The notes: a model not told the origin generated them from the sequence alone. Shown: positions 1 through 10,391, counted from the first letter of the stretch. The stretch: DNA of 64,000 nucleotides from Roseitalea porphyridii (GCF_004331955.1 NZ_CP036532.1:1488001-1552000); one strand, 5' to 3'. Translations and numbers: made by a program.

Positions 1-2
1 CC

Positions 3-3000
3 GGCAATGTCTTCAATGTCGCCGGCGAGACCGAGGTCAACGCCACTGCAGGCTCGATCTCGGCCGAAAGCGGCAACGCCATCCTGTTCCTCGACCATTC
101 CCGCTTCGAGGCGGCCGGCGACATCTCCGGCGCCGACTTCATCACCACAAGGCGTCTTGGCGGCGGCCTGACCGGCGGCGGGTTCACCGAACGCACCGCG
201 CGCACCGGTGTCGCCGACATGGTGATCGACCAGAACGACGGCGCGCGCCTGTTCGCCCAGTCCAACGGCGGCGACGTGCTGCTGCGCGAACTGTCCGGCA
301 ACATCACGGTCAGCCAGGTGTCGGGCAACCGCGTCCGGCTCGTCTCGCCCGGCTCGATCTTCCGCGAGAACCGGCTCAACCGTCCCAACCCCGCATTCGG
401 CGCCGACACGCTGGAACTGATCGCCGAAAGCGGCGCCATCGGGACGCCGCAAGGGCCGCTGCCGGCCATTGTGGCGACACGCCTCGACGCCCGGGCGCTG
501 GGCAACATCTCCATCAGTTCGCCCTTCTCCGATCTGCCGGTCGGCCACGTCCAGTCGACCGATGGCGAGGTGTTGCTGACCTCGACCCGCTCGATCACCG
601 ACGCCAACGACAATGCCGTGCCCGACCGCCGCGCCATCGACGGGCTGCTCGACGAATTGTGGGACGAGATCGGCCTGCGCGATCTCGGAACGGCGTCCGA
701 CGGCCGGCGCGAGGAGGTCACGCGCGGGCTCGAAGCGGCCGAACGCGCCGATTACGAGTTCTACTGGTCGGTCCGCCGCCAGATCGAGATCACGCGGAAC
801 GAGACCGGCGAAGTCGTCGACAAGCGCGTCCGGGATCTGGGCTACGACGAGGACTACCAGTTCAAGTTCACCGACGAACAGGTCGACGCCATGCTCGATG
901 GCAAGGCGAGCGGCGTCCCGCTGACCCAGGAGCAGATCGACGCCGAGGCCGAGGCCAGAACCGAGGCCTACCACCGCATCCATGAGAAGTATGGCGAGGG
1001 GCCCTACGATGTCGATGTCCGCATCAAGCTCGATGATGAGATCGTCGCCGAGACGCAAAGGGCGATGTTCTTCACCGACGCGCAGCTTCAGAACCGGCTG
1101 CGCGCCGAGCTGGTGCTCGGCATCACCGACACCGAACTGACCATCGAGGAGGCCAACATCACCGCCGACACGGCGAACCTTTCTGCCAGCATTTCGATCG
1201 GCAGCCGCATCGAACCGGTCGTGCTGCGGGACGGGGACGAACTGACCGAGGAACTGCTCACCGCGCTTTGGACGGCCGAGCCGGGCGATATCGTTCGCAA
1301 GGGCGACCAGACGGTGATCACCATCTTCGACGATGTCGATGTCGATCTTCAGGGCGAATTGACCGCGTTCGCGTTCAACGACGCGCTGATCGGCTCGGAA
1401 GGCGATCTGCGGATCAATTCGGTCGACGCCAACGAGATCGTCCGTCTGAAGGCCGGCGGCTCGATCGTCCGCGCGCCGGGCGCGGGTGTCGACGACATCG
1501 TTTCTGGCAACCGGATCCTGCTGGAAGCCGCCCAAGGCGGCATCGGCACCAGCCCCGCTCCGGTTCGCGTCGGCACCGAGGGCGCCGAACCGTCCGTCTC
1601 CGCGCGGGCGAGCGGCAATATCTTCATCACCGCGAACGGCGATCTGCCGATCGGCACCATCTTCACCCCGTCCAGCGTCCGGCTGACCGCCGATGGCGGC
1701 ACGATCAGCGCCGTTGCCGGCCAGACCACCCCGCATGTGACCGCAACCGCGGCCTATCTCGCCGCCCAGGGCTCGATCGGCCCTGGTGGCAGGGCGCCGC
1801 TGGTCGCCGGCATCGACGGCGCGCCGGTCGTGGTGCGCACGCAATCGGGCGGCGGGGTCGCCTTCGACGTCGCGCCGGGCGAGACGGCGCGCTATTGGCT
1901 CGGCGGCGCAATCCTGCCGCAGACGATCACGATCGGCGGCGAGGGCGATCTCGAACTCGGCGATTCGATCTTCGCCTGGAACGCGATCGACATCGCGGTG
2001 GATGATCTGGACCTGTCGCAGTTCATGGTGTCGAACAATGGCGGCGGCATCGAACTGAACGTCACCGGCGAACTGGACGCCTCCTCGCCGGATGCCTGGA
2101 TCGGCGCCGTCGGGGGCCTGACGCTCGATATCGGTCGCCTTTTGACCGGAGATGAGGGCGCGCTGCGCATCGACACCGATCGTCTCGACGCGCGGATCGG
2201 GGGCGGCAACGCTCTTATCTCCAACGGTCAGCGCCTGCGGCTCGACGAACTCGTGCTCGATGGTGGCGGCGTGATGCAGCTTGTCACCGAAGGCCCGCTG
2301 ACGCTGAACGGCAAGATGGGCGTTGCCGGCGGCGGCACGATGGTCCTGACCGGTACGAACGGCATCGCGGGTACCGGCCAGCTCACCGGAGGACAGGCCT
2401 TCTTCACCGCCAACGCGGGCAATATCGATGTCGACCTGACGGTCGACGATCTGGACGTCCTGAACCTTGCCGCTTACGCCGGCTCGATCCTGGTCGATCT
2501 GGCGAGCGGCAACATGCGGAGCGATTTCGTCACGGCGGCGCAGGGCGATGTCTTCATCACCCACTTCAATGCGGGCGACGAGGTCGCGATCGAACGGATC
2601 GGCGCAGTCCAGGATCCGCAGATCGTGGCCTCCGCGTTCGGGTTCGACCAGTGGGGCGCCGAACCGGTCGATCTGCTGCGCGCATTCGACTTCCCGGCCG
2701 TGCGGCCCGAACTCTATACACCGACCGCGGTCCCCGGACCCGGTGAACCCGGCGAGGGCGGCGGCGAAGTCGGTGGCGGCGGCAACACCGGTGGTGGCGG
2801 CGGCGGCAATACCGGTGGTGGCGGCGGCGGCAATACCGGTGGCGGCGGCGGTGGAAACTCCGGTACTGGCGGCAACGCCGGCGGCGGCACCGGTGGCGGC
2901 AATGCCGGTGGCGGTACGGGTGGCGGCCGCAATCCGGGCGGCGTCATCAACGACAATGGACGGGTCCCCGATGGCATCGTCCGCGGTCCCGGCGGCAATA

Positions 3001-3314
3001 CCGGTGGCGGGTCGGGCGGCTTTGATCCGGGCGGCGGCAAGCCGGGCCTCGGTCCGGCGGGCGGCGGTTTCACGCCAGCCCCCGGAGGCGGCAACGGGCG
3101 CGGTCCCGGCCTTTCGAGACCGGGTGGAGGCGCGCCCGAGACCGGCGACGGACCGCTGTTCGAGACCCGCAGCACCGCCGGCGGCCCGAACGTGCGCATC
3201 CAGAACTCGACCGGTTTCGGCTCCGGTGGTACGAGCGGCGGGTCCGAACGGACCGGAGGCAGCGCGGACGATGAGGAAGAAGAGCGCGACGACGACCGCC
3301 GCGCGCGGCGCTGA
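3..3314 (+). CDS. Filamentous-haemagglutinin-like giant secreted protein, C-terminal part (5' truncated)
   Basis: The frame is open from the window edge, so 1103 residues of a larger protein are visible and its start lies upstream. The first 850 or so residues are rich in Gly, Ala, Asn, Asp and Ile/Val in short beta-strand-like steps such as GNITVSQVSGNRVRLVS and GDVFITHFNAGDEVAIER. This is the look of right-handed beta-helix adhesins of the filamentous-haemagglutinin type. A charged helical insert (around window 640-1060) interrupts the helix. The last 250 residues are a low-complexity Gly/Asn/Pro linker with tandem GGGGGGNT units, ending in an acidic then basic tail (DDEEEERDDDRRARR). No C-terminal toxin domain or beta-barrel is visible. 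The stop lies 44 nt inside the next gene. Secretion through a two-partner system is an inference; the signal peptide and any partner are outside the window. Confidence 0.7.
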   Translation, partial: GNVFNVAGETEVNATAGSISAESGNAILFLDHSRFEAAGDISGADFITTRRLGGGLTGGGFTERTARTGVADMVIDQNDGARLFAQSNGGDVLLRELSGNITVSQVSGNRVRLVSPGSIFRENRLNRPNPAFGADTLELIAESGAIGTPQGPLPAIVATRLDARALGNISISSPFSDLPVGHVQSTDGEVLLTSTRSITDANDNAVPDRRAIDGLLDELWDEIGLRDLGTASDGRREEVTRGLEAAERADYEFYWSVRRQIEITRNETGEVVDKRVRDLGYDEDYQFKFTDEQVDAMLDGKASGVPLTQEQIDAEAEARTEAYHRIHEKYGEGPYDVDVRIKLDDEIVAETQRAMFFTDAQLQNRLRAELVLGITDTELTIEEANITADTANLSASISIGSRIEPVVLRDGDELTEELLTALWTAEPGDIVRKGDQTVITIFDDVDVDLQGELTAFAFNDALIGSEGDLRINSVDANEIVRLKAGGSIVRAPGAGVDDIVSGNRILLEAAQGGIGTSPAPVRVGTEGAEPSVSARASGNIFITANGDLPIGTIFTPSSVRLTADGGTISAVAGQTTPHVTATAAYLAAQGSIGPGGRAPLVAGIDGAPVVVRTQSGGGVAFDVAPGETARYWLGGAILPQTITIGGEGDLELGDSIFAWNAIDIAVDDLDLSQFMVSNNGGGIELNVTGELDASSPDAWIGAVGGLTLDIGRLLTGDEGALRIDTDRLDARIGGGNALISNGQRLRLDELVLDGGGVMQLVTEGPLTLNGKMGVAGGGTMVLTGTNGIAGTGQLTGGQAFFTANAGNIDVDLTVDDLDVLNLAAYAGSILVDLASGNMRSDFVTAAQGDVFITHFNAGDEVAIERIGAVQDPQIVASAFGFDQWGAEPVDLLRAFDFPAVRPELYTPTAVPGPGEPGEGGGEVGGGGNTGGGGGGNTGGGGGGNTGGGGGGNSGTGGNAGGGTGGGNAGGGTGGGRNPGGVINDNGRVPDGIVRGPGGNTGGGSGGFDPGGGKPGLGPAGGGFTPAPGGGNGRGPGLSRPGGGAPETGDGPLFETRSTAGGPNVRIQNSTGFGSGGTSGGSERTGGSADDEEEERDDDRRARR
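2772..2861 (+). repeat. Tandem 24-bp coding repeats, Gly-rich linker
   Basis: One 18-bp unit is followed by three 24-bp units (starting at 2790, 2814 and 2838), each encoding GGGGGGN followed by T, T and S. They are nearly identical at the DNA level, so copy number could change by slippage. They sit in the flexible linker of the giant secreted protein. Confidence 0.8.
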
Positions 3315-3837
3315 TGTGACGGTGCCCGGGGCACCCGGTTTCGCATTCGCCCTTGCCTTGGCCGCGCTCGCCTTCTGTCTGCTTCCGATGACGGCGGCGG
3401 CGCAGGACGCTCGCGCCGACCGGTTCCGCGACTGGATGCTCTACCGCGCCGGAGGGCAATGCCTTTTGACGACGCAGATCGCCAGCAGGGCATCCGGTTC
3501 CACCATCGCCGAGGTGATCCTGCGCCCGCGCGGCGACGGCGAGCCGGGCGCGGCGATCGGCGTGCGCGTCCCGAACGGCGTATCGCTCGCCGACGCCATC
3601 GCCTACGTTCATCCAGAGCGCCCGGGCGAGGCGGTCGGTCTTCAGTGGCAATCGTGCGACGCGGAACGGTGCCTTGCCGCCGGAACGCTGAGCGAGGCCG
3701 GTCTCGACCGGCTCAAGCGTGGCCGCTTCATCGTTCTCGGCTTCCGCCCCGTCGCCGGCGCGCGCACGCTCAATGTCGACATTCCGCTGTTCGGCGTGAC
3801 TGCCGGCTGGCGGGCGCTCGAGGCCTGCGCCGAATGA
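3271..3837 (+). CDS. Invasion-associated locus B (IalB) family periplasmic protein
   Basis: This 188-residue protein starts at ATG 3271, chosen because GGAGG lies 11 nt upstream and because a hydrophobic signal segment (about residues 22-45, cleavage near TAAAQD) then falls at the N-terminus. The mature part opens with FRDWMLY, then a Cys (QCLL) and later a paired C..C motif (SCDAERC). The order of strands, the two Cys regions and the VPNGVSLADAI stretch fit the IalB family, small secreted beta-proteins first described in Bartonella invasion and common in Hyphomicrobiales. The function in free-living species is not settled. It overlaps the adhesin gene by 44 nt, which suggests translational coupling and a shared secretion-related role. 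That functional link is inference. Confidence 0.72.
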   Translation: MRKKSATTTAARGADVTVPGAPGFAFALALAALAFCLLPMTAAAQDARADRFRDWMLYRAGGQCLLTTQIASRASGSTIAEVILRPRGDGEPGAAIGVRVPNGVSLADAIAYVHPERPGEAVGLQWQSCDAERCLAAGTLSEAGLDRLKRGRFIVLGFRPVAGARTLNVDIPLFGVTAGWRALEACAE

Positions 3838-3848
3838 CCGTGCCGACC

Positions 3849-3877
3849 CTTGCACCCTCGTCCGCAAGGCGATAACT
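3849..3877 (+). promoter_or_regulatory. Candidate promoter for the nuo operon
   Basis: CTTGCA (3849-3854) and ATAACT (3872-3877) are separated by 17 nt, about 120 nt before nuoA. The match to the alphaproteobacterial housekeeping consensus is partial and no other obvious element was found in the 159-nt gap after the ialB-like gene. Confidence 0.28.
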
Positions 3878-3996
3878 GGCCTGTCAGAAAAAGAGCGCGC
3901 CCGCCTTCTGCCCCGTGCGGCTTTCGGCCATATGGTGCGCCGCGACGAATGGGACTAGATGAATCGCAGTCCCACGAACCATCGGGGTGTTGTCAC

Positions 3997-4362
3997 ATGG
4001 AAGCCGTTGTCGCCTCCTATCTGCCGATCATCATCTTTCTCGTCGTGTGTTTCGGCATCGGCGCCGCGCTGCTGATCGCGCCGTTCATCGTCGCCTATCA
4101 GAGCCCGGACCCGGAAAAGCTGTCGGCCTACGAGTGCGGCTTCAACGCCTTCGACGATGCGCGCATGAAGTTTGACGTGCGCTTCTATCTCGTGGCGATC
4201 CTGTTCATCATCTTCGACCTGGAAGTGGCGTTCCTGTTTCCCTGGGCGGTCTCGTTCGGCGAACTGGGCATGTTCGGCTTCTGGTCGATGATGGTCTTCC
4301 TTGGCGTTCTGACGGTCGGCTTCATATATGAGTGGCGCAAAGGAGCGCTGGAATGGGATTGA
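3997..4362 (+). CDS. nuoA: NADH-quinone oxidoreductase subunit A
   Basis: This is a small membrane subunit of complex I, 121 residues with three predicted membrane helices. Diagnostic stretches are [24 protein letters not shown] and the FLFPWAV segment, which form the TM1-2 loop near the quinone channel and the second helix. The ATG at 3997 was chosen over an upstream in-frame ATG (3850) because the protein then starts directly before the first helix, as in other NuoA proteins. It opens the 14-subunit operon, and its last 10 nt overlap nuoB. Confidence 0.95.
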   Translation: MEAVVASYLPIIIFLVVCFGIGAALLIAPFIVAYQSPDPEKLSAYECGFNAFDDARMKFDVRFYLVAILFIIFDLEVAFLFPWAVSFGELGMFGFWSMMVFLGVLTVGFIYEWRKGALEWD

Positions 4363-4931
4363 ACGACGACCAGACACTTCTCGCGCCGCAGCCGCGCGGC
4401 GTCATCGACCCGAAGACGGGCAAGCCGATCGGCCATGACGACTCCTTCTTCGGCGAGATCGACAACGAACTGGCCGACAAGGGCTTTCTGGTCACCTCGA
4501 CCGACGAGCTGATCAACTGGGCCCGCACCGGCTCGCTCATGTGGATGACGTTCGGGCTCGCCTGCTGCGCCGTCGAGATGATGCACACATCGATGCCGCG
4601 CTACGATGCCGAGCGCTTCGGCGTGGCGCCGCGCGCCTCGCCGCGCCAGTCCGACGTGATGATCGTCGCCGGCACGCTGACCAACAAGATGGCGCCGGCG
4701 CTGCGCAAGGTCTACGACCAGATGCCCGAACCGCGTTACGTGATTTCGATGGGCTCGTGCGCCAATGGCGGCGGCTACTACCACTATTCCTATTCGGTGG
4801 TGCGCGGCTGCGACCGCATCGTGCCGATCGACATCTACGTGCCCGGCTGTCCGCCGACCGCCGAGGCGCTGCTCTACGGCATCCTGATGCTGCAAAAGAA
4901 GATCCGCCGCACCGGCACGATCGAACGCTGA
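4353..4931 (+). CDS. nuoB: NADH-quinone oxidoreductase subunit B
   Basis: This 192-residue peripheral-arm subunit holds the terminal [4Fe-4S] cluster N2 that reduces quinone. The ligands are visible as the tandem C71-C72 (GLACCAVEM), C136 (GSCANGGG) and C166 (VPGCPPT). The start ATG 4353 has AAAGGAG upstream at 4339-4345. A GTG at 4332 is in frame but would add seven residues not normal for the family. It overlaps nuoA by 10 nt. Confidence 0.97.
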   Translation: MGLNDDQTLLAPQPRGVIDPKTGKPIGHDDSFFGEIDNELADKGFLVTSTDELINWARTGSLMWMTFGLACCAVEMMHTSMPRYDAERFGVAPRASPRQSDVMIVAGTLTNKMAPALRKVYDQMPEPRYVISMGSCANGGGYYHYSYSVVRGCDRIVPIDIYVPGCPPTAEALLYGILMLQKKIRRTGTIER

Positions 4932-4965
4932 CCCGCGCCGGTCGCCGCAAAACGGAAAGCCATTG

Positions 4966-5577
4966 ATGGCCACGCTTGAAAATCTCGACGATCTGGCGAG
5001 CACCGTCGCCGACACGCTCGGCGACATCGACCACGAGGCGCACACCGCCTGGGGCGAACTGTCGATCACCGTCGGCGTCGAGGATATCATCCCCACGCTG
5101 ACGCGGCTGCGCGATTCCATGCAGACCGGCTTCGTCTCATTCATCGACCTGTCCGGCGTCGACTATCCCGAGCGGGACAAGCGCTTTGACGTCGTCTACC
5201 ACCTGCTGAGCCCGACGCTGAACCAGCGGCTGCGCGTCCGGGTGATGACCGACGAGGAAACGCCGGTTCCTTCGGCCACGGGCGTGTTTCCCGGCGCCAA
5301 CTGGTACGAGCGCGAGGCCTACGACCTTTACGGGATCCTCTTCACCGGCCATCCGGACCTGCGCCGGCTGCTGACCGATTACGGTTTCGAGGGCCATCCG
5401 CTGCGCAAGGATTTCCCGCTGACCGGCTTCGTCGAGGTGCGCTATGACGACGAGGCCAAGCGGGTGATCTACGAGCCCGTCAGCCTGCGCCAGGAGTTCC
5501 GCGATTTCGACTTCCTGTCGCCGTGGGAGGGGACGGAGTATGTGTTGCCGGGGGATGAGAAAGCCGAAGGGAAGTGA
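4966..5577 (+). CDS. nuoC: NADH-quinone oxidoreductase subunit C
   Basis: The 203-residue '30-kDa' subunit of the peripheral arm is of usual length for the family. The signature [20 protein letters not shown] and the following [10 protein letters not shown] are present. The ATG at 4966 is used; a TTG three bases upstream is the only close alternative. The stop codon TGA (5575-5577) lies inside the left inverted repeat (5574-5603) of the four-helix-bundle cassette, so the repeat now defines the C-terminus. The end (PGDEKAEGK) looks normal, so function is probably intact. Confidence 0.96.
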   Translation: MATLENLDDLASTVADTLGDIDHEAHTAWGELSITVGVEDIIPTLTRLRDSMQTGFVSFIDLSGVDYPERDKRFDVVYHLLSPTLNQRLRVRVMTDEETPVPSATGVFPGANWYEREAYDLYGILFTGHPDLRRLLTDYGFEGHPLRKDFPLTGFVEVRYDDEAKRVIYEPVSLRQEFRDFDFLSPWEGTEYVLPGDEKAEGK

Positions 5578-5603
5578 ATGGTGAAGTGGTGAGTAGTGAA
5601 TAG
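5574..5603 (+). repeat. Left inverted repeat of the four-helix-bundle cassette
   Basis: This 30-nt stretch is built from degenerate GTGAATGG / GTGAATAG units. The reverse complement of 5996-6025 matches it at about 25 of 29 positions with one gap, starting with an identical GTGAATGGTGAA. It contains the nuoC stop codon and the GTG start used by the inserted gene. Confidence 0.8.
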
Positions 5604-5985
5604 TCGAGACCGCCACGCACCCATTCACGACTATCGGGATCTTACGGTCTGGAAGGATTCAATGGCGCTGGCAGTTGAGATTTATCAGTTGACGAAGTCC
5701 TTCCCGCCGGACGAGCGCTTCGGAATGAGCAGTCAAATGCGGCGATGCGCAACATCCATCCCGGCCAACATTGCCGAAGGATTCGGTCGGGAGAGCCGGC
5801 AGTCTTTCATCCAGTACTTGCGGATCGCGCAGGGCTCGCTGAAGGAACTTGAAACGCTCTCCGAATTGGCACGGCGGGTCGGCTTGCTGGGTGGAGATGA
5901 AAGCGAAGGGGTGGCCTCGAAATGCACGAGCCTTGGCAAGATGCTTCGGTCACTGATCCGCAAGCTCGAGCAAAAGGGCCGATAG
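5596..5985 (+). CDS. Four-helix-bundle protein (23S rRNA intervening-sequence / S23 family)
   Basis: This 129-residue protein carries the family signature: DLTVWKDSMALAVEIYQLTKSFP, then FGMSSQMRRCATSIPANIAEGFGR, then FIQYLRIAQGSLKELET. The family is best known from open reading frames inside intervening sequences of 23S rRNA genes and occurs scattered in genomes. Its biochemical role is not established. GTG 5596 is the first start after an in-frame stop at 5590; the next ATG (5662) would cut the conserved N-terminal motif. Base composition is visibly less GC-rich than the flanking nuo genes (a 60-nt sample at 5641-5700 is about half GC). With the flanking inverted repeats this marks an acquired insertion between nuoC and nuoD. 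Confidence 0.85.
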   Translation: MNSRDRHAPIHDYRDLTVWKDSMALAVEIYQLTKSFPPDERFGMSSQMRRCATSIPANIAEGFGRESRQSFIQYLRIAQGSLKELETLSELARRVGLLGGDESEGVASKCTSLGKMLRSLIRKLEQKGR

Positions 5986-5995
5986 CGTCGGCATG

Positions 5996-6025
5996 ACCAT
6001 TCACCAATCACCATTCACCATTCAC
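5996..6025 (+). repeat. Right inverted repeat of the four-helix-bundle cassette
   Basis: This 30-nt run of CCATTCAC-type units is the inverted partner of 5574-5603. It ends 8 nt before the nuoD ribosome-binding site (AGGAG, 6034-6038), so the insertion leaves nuoD translation signals intact. No flanking target duplication is evident. Confidence 0.8.
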
Positions 6026-6045
6026 GCGCCCGCCAGGAGCGCTCC

Positions 6046-7236
6046 ATGACCGAACACAACGTCCGCAACTTCAATATCAATTTCGGTCCGCAGCACCCTG
6101 CGGCGCACGGCGTGTTGCGCCTGGTGCTCGAGCTTGACGGCGAACTGTGCGAGCGCGTCGATCCGCATATCGGCCTGCTGCATCGCGGCACCGAGAAGCT
6201 GATCGAGCACAAGACCTACCTGCAGGCCGTGCCCTATTTCGACCGGCTCGACTACGTCGCGCCGATGAACCAGGAGCACGCCTTCGCGCTCGCGGTCGAA
6301 CGTCTTCTGGAGGTCGAGGTGCCGCGCCGGGGCCAGCTCATCCGCGTGCTCTACTCGGAGATCGGCCGGATCCTGTCGCACCTTCTGAACGTGACAACCC
6401 AGGCGCTCGATGTCGGCGCGCTCACCCCGCCGCTGTGGGGGTTCGAGGAGCGCGAAAAGCTGATGATGTTCTACGAGCGGGCCTGCGGCGCGCGTCTGCA
6501 CGCGGCCTACTTCCGGCCCGGCGGCGTCCACCAGGACCTGCCGCCCAAGCTTGTCGAGGACATCGGCGACTGGATCGATCCGTTCCTGAAGGTCGTCGAC
6601 GACATTGACGGGCTCCTGACCGGCAACCGCATCTTCAAGCAGCGCAACGTCGACATTGGCGTGGTCGATCTGGACGATGCCTGGGCCTGGGGCTTTTCGG
6701 GCGTGATGGTGCGCGGCTCGGGCGCGAAATGGGACCTGCGCCGTTCACAGCCCTACGAATGCTACGACGAGATGGAATTCCAGATCCCGATCGGCAAGAA
6801 CGGCGACTGTTTCGACCGCTATCTGATCCGCATGGAGGAGATGCGCCAGTCCGCCGCGATCATGCGCCAGTGCGTCGACAAGTTGATGAGCGCCGACGGC
6901 CAGGGCCCGGTTTCCGACACCGACGGCAAGATCGTGCCGCCCAAGCGCGGACAGATGAAGCGCTCGATGGAAGCGCTCATCCACCATTTCAAGCTCTACA
7001 CCGAAGGCTACAAGGTGCCGCCCGGCGAGGTCTACGCCGCCGTCGAGGCGCCCAAGGGCGAGTTCGGCGTCTATCTTGTCGCCGACGGCACCAACAAGCC
7101 CTACCGCTGCAAGCTGCGCGCGCCCGGGTTCGCGCATCTGCAGGCCATGGATTTCCTCAGCCGCGGCCACATGCTGGCCGACGTCTCGGCGATCCTTGGT
7201 TCGCTCGACATCGTGTTCGGAGAGGTTGACCGATAA
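6046..7236 (+). CDS. nuoD: NADH-quinone oxidoreductase subunit D
   Basis: The 396-residue '49-kDa' subunit, related to the hydrogenase large subunit, forms much of the quinone pocket with NuoB. The N-terminal [18 protein letters not shown] and the C-terminal ending [13 protein letters not shown] are hallmarks, and length is typical. ATG 6046 has a good AGGAG 8 nt upstream. Its stop overlaps the nuoE start by one base (TAATG). Confidence 0.97.
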   Translation: MTEHNVRNFNINFGPQHPAAHGVLRLVLELDGELCERVDPHIGLLHRGTEKLIEHKTYLQAVPYFDRLDYVAPMNQEHAFALAVERLLEVEVPRRGQLIRVLYSEIGRILSHLLNVTTQALDVGALTPPLWGFEEREKLMMFYERACGARLHAAYFRPGGVHQDLPPKLVEDIGDWIDPFLKVVDDIDGLLTGNRIFKQRNVDIGVVDLDDAWAWGFSGVMVRGSGAKWDLRRSQPYECYDEMEFQIPIGKNGDCFDRYLIRMEEMRQSAAIMRQCVDKLMSADGQGPVSDTDGKIVPPKRGQMKRSMEALIHHFKLYTEGYKVPPGEVYAAVEAPKGEFGVYLVADGTNKPYRCKLRAPGFAHLQAMDFLSRGHMLADVSAILGSLDIVFGEVDR

Positions 7237-8636
7237 TGTCCGTACGCCGTCTCGCCGAAGACACGCTCCAGCCCGAAGGCTTCAAGTTCGACCGCGCCAA
7301 TGCGGCCGAGGCCAAGGGGTGGATCAGGAAGTATCCCAAGGGCCGCCAGCATTCGGCGGTGATCCCGCTTCTGATGCTGGCCCAGGACCAGGAAGGCTGG
7401 GTGACCCGTGCCGCGATCGAGCATGTCGCCGAGATGCTCGATATGCCGCTGATCCGCGTCATGGAGGTCGCCACATTCTATACCCAGTTCCAGCTGGAGC
7501 CGGTCGGCACGAAGGCGCATGTGCAGGTGTGCGGCACCACGCCCTGCATGCTGCGCGGCGCCGAGGAACTGATGGCGGTCTGCCAGCGCAAGATCAACGA
7601 GCGCCAGTTCGTGCGCAACGATGCGGGCACGCTGTCCTGGGAAGAGGTCGAGTGCCAGGGCGCATGCGTGAACGCGCCCATGGCGATCATCGGGCGCGAC
7701 GCCTACGAAGACCTGACGCCTGAACGGCTCGAGGAGATCATCGACGCGTTCGAGGCGGGCAGGGGCGACGAGATCGAGCCGGGCCCGCAGATCGACCGGG
7801 TCTATTCGGCGCCGGTAACCGGCCTGACGAGCCTGCTCGACGATGACGGGAAAAAGCCTGCTTCAAGGGCGCGCAAGACACCGGGAACGAAGAGCAAGGC
7901 CGCCGCGGCCAAAGGACCGGATGCGGCCAAGGCCAAGCCCGGCACGGCGAAGACGAAGACCAAGGTCAGCCCGACGGCTGCGATCGCCTCCACCGCGAGC
8001 GCTGTCCGCCCCAGCAAGAAGCAGCCGGCCAAGTCCGTGGCCGAAGGCAATCCGACCATGAAGCTCGCCGCGACCGCCTCGGGCCGGGCCAAGAAGCCCC
8101 CGAAACGCTCCGAACTGACCGGTTCGGAGAGTCCGGCCGCGGCGGCACAATCCAGGGCGGCGGGCCGGGACACGCCGCAGACAGCGCCGAAGAGTCCGGC
8201 CCGCACCCGCAAGCCGGCCAAGGGCGCGCCGGCGGCCACCGCGCGTGGCGCCGCGTCCGACAAGACCGTCAAGGCCGCCTCGCAAAGCGGCACCAGGGCG
8301 TCGGGCGCCGCCATGCGCGATCCGGTGGTCCACGACGAGATGGGCGGCCTGCGCGCGGACAAGAACCGGCCGGCGGCGATGGAGCGTCCCGCCGCGCCCG
8401 ACGATCTCAAGCTGATCTCCGGCGTCGGGCCGAAGCTCGAGGAAAAGCTCAACGGTCTGGGCATCTACACGTTCGGCCAGATCGCCAAGTGGAAGAAGGC
8501 CGAGCGCGAATGGGTCGACGGCTATCTGAGCTTCAAGGGCCGCATCGAACGCGACGACTGGGTCAAGCAGGCCAAGGCCTTGGCCAAGGGCGGCGTGGAC
8601 GAGTATGTTCGTGTCTTCGGCAAGAAGCCGCGATGA
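7236..8636 (+). CDS. nuoE: NADH-quinone oxidoreductase subunit E with basic linker and C-terminal helix-hairpin-helix domain
   Basis: Residues 1-190 are a normal NuoE ('24-kDa' subunit) carrying the [2Fe-2S] cluster N1a on C99, C104, C140 and C144. The whole protein is 466 residues, about 250 longer than a minimal NuoE. Residues 205-380 form a Lys/Ala/Pro/Thr-rich, disordered, strongly basic linker. The last 79 residues (PDDLKLISGVGPKLEEKLNG to the end) form a helix-hairpin-helix domain with the IxGVGPKLE nucleic-acid-binding hairpin, of the type annotated as a FEN1-like or H3TH domain. NuoE extensions of this kind are recalled from Hyphomicrobiales. Its role is unknown. A paralogous domain ends the protein at 10392-11366. 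Confidence 0.92.
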   Translation: MSVRRLAEDTLQPEGFKFDRANAAEAKGWIRKYPKGRQHSAVIPLLMLAQDQEGWVTRAAIEHVAEMLDMPLIRVMEVATFYTQFQLEPVGTKAHVQVCGTTPCMLRGAEELMAVCQRKINERQFVRNDAGTLSWEEVECQGACVNAPMAIIGRDAYEDLTPERLEEIIDAFEAGRGDEIEPGPQIDRVYSAPVTGLTSLLDDDGKKPASRARKTPGTKSKAAAAKGPDAAKAKPGTAKTKTKVSPTAAIASTASAVRPSKKQPAKSVAEGNPTMKLAATASGRAKKPPKRSELTGSESPAAAAQSRAAGRDTPQTAPKSPARTRKPAKGAPAATARGAASDKTVKAASQSGTRASGAAMRDPVVHDEMGGLRADKNRPAAMERPAAPDDLKLISGVGPKLEEKLNGLGIYTFGQIAKWKKAEREWVDGYLSFKGRIERDDWVKQAKALAKGGVDEYVRVFGKKPR

Positions 8637-8643
8637 GGCAGCG

Positions 8644-8877
8644 ATGACGGATCAGACCCAGGAACTGATGTTCGAGATACTGAAGAACCTCCAAGGTGAG
8701 GTCCGCATGCTTCGCGAAGGTCAGCGAGACATAAAGGAAGAGCTTATCGCCGTGCGCCTGCACCAGCATGCGGCGCAGGGAGAGCTCAATGCCCTGCTTT
8801 CCCGCATGGGAGGCGTGGAAAACCGTCTCGAACGCATCGAACGACGCCTCGACATCGTATCGGAACCGGCGAACTGA
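8644..8877 (+). CDS. Small coiled-coil protein embedded in the nuo operon
   Basis: This is a 77-residue acidic, helical protein with heptad-like spacing from about residue 8 to 70 (LMFEILKNLQGEVRMLREG; then VENRLERIERRLDIV). It starts at ATG 8644, seven nt after the nuoE stop, and ends nine nt before nuoF, so it must be co-transcribed with complex I. No catalytic motif, signal or membrane segment is present. Similar short coiled-coil proteins are recalled from rhizobia, sometimes near toxin-antitoxin genes, but I cannot assign a function. An assembly or accessory role in the NADH module is only a guess from location. Confidence 0.7.
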   Translation: MTDQTQELMFEILKNLQGEVRMLREGQRDIKEELIAVRLHQHAAQGELNALLSRMGGVENRLERIERRLDIVSEPAN

Positions 8878-8886
8878 GAGAAAACC

Positions 8887-10191
<1,305 letters not shown>

Positions 10192-10391
10192 AATTTCGCC
10201 GAGAATTATGCTGCAATGCAGCACGCGTTCCCTTGCCTGTTCTCTTTGTGTTGATCGAAAGGGCCGGGCTAGGGGGCGAACGAGACCATGAAGAGACCGT
10301 TACCGGTCCGCCCGGACGCCGTTACGACGAGCGTCCGGCACGAGGAAACACCACGGAACGGCGAACGCAAGCGACAGCTGAGGAGAGACAC

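Noticed and set aside
2714-3867. Long proline- and arginine-rich open frames antisense to the giant adhesin and IalB genes
   Set aside because: They mirror the Gly-rich and GC-rich codons of the real genes on the other strand and have no ribosome-binding site or family match.
10227-10242. GTTC-CCTTGCCT-GTTC as a third LexA box upstream of the Met-rich HHH gene
   Set aside because: The spacer is eight, not seven, bases. The alphaproteobacterial LexA repeat is strict about N7, and no SOS link to this gene is expected.
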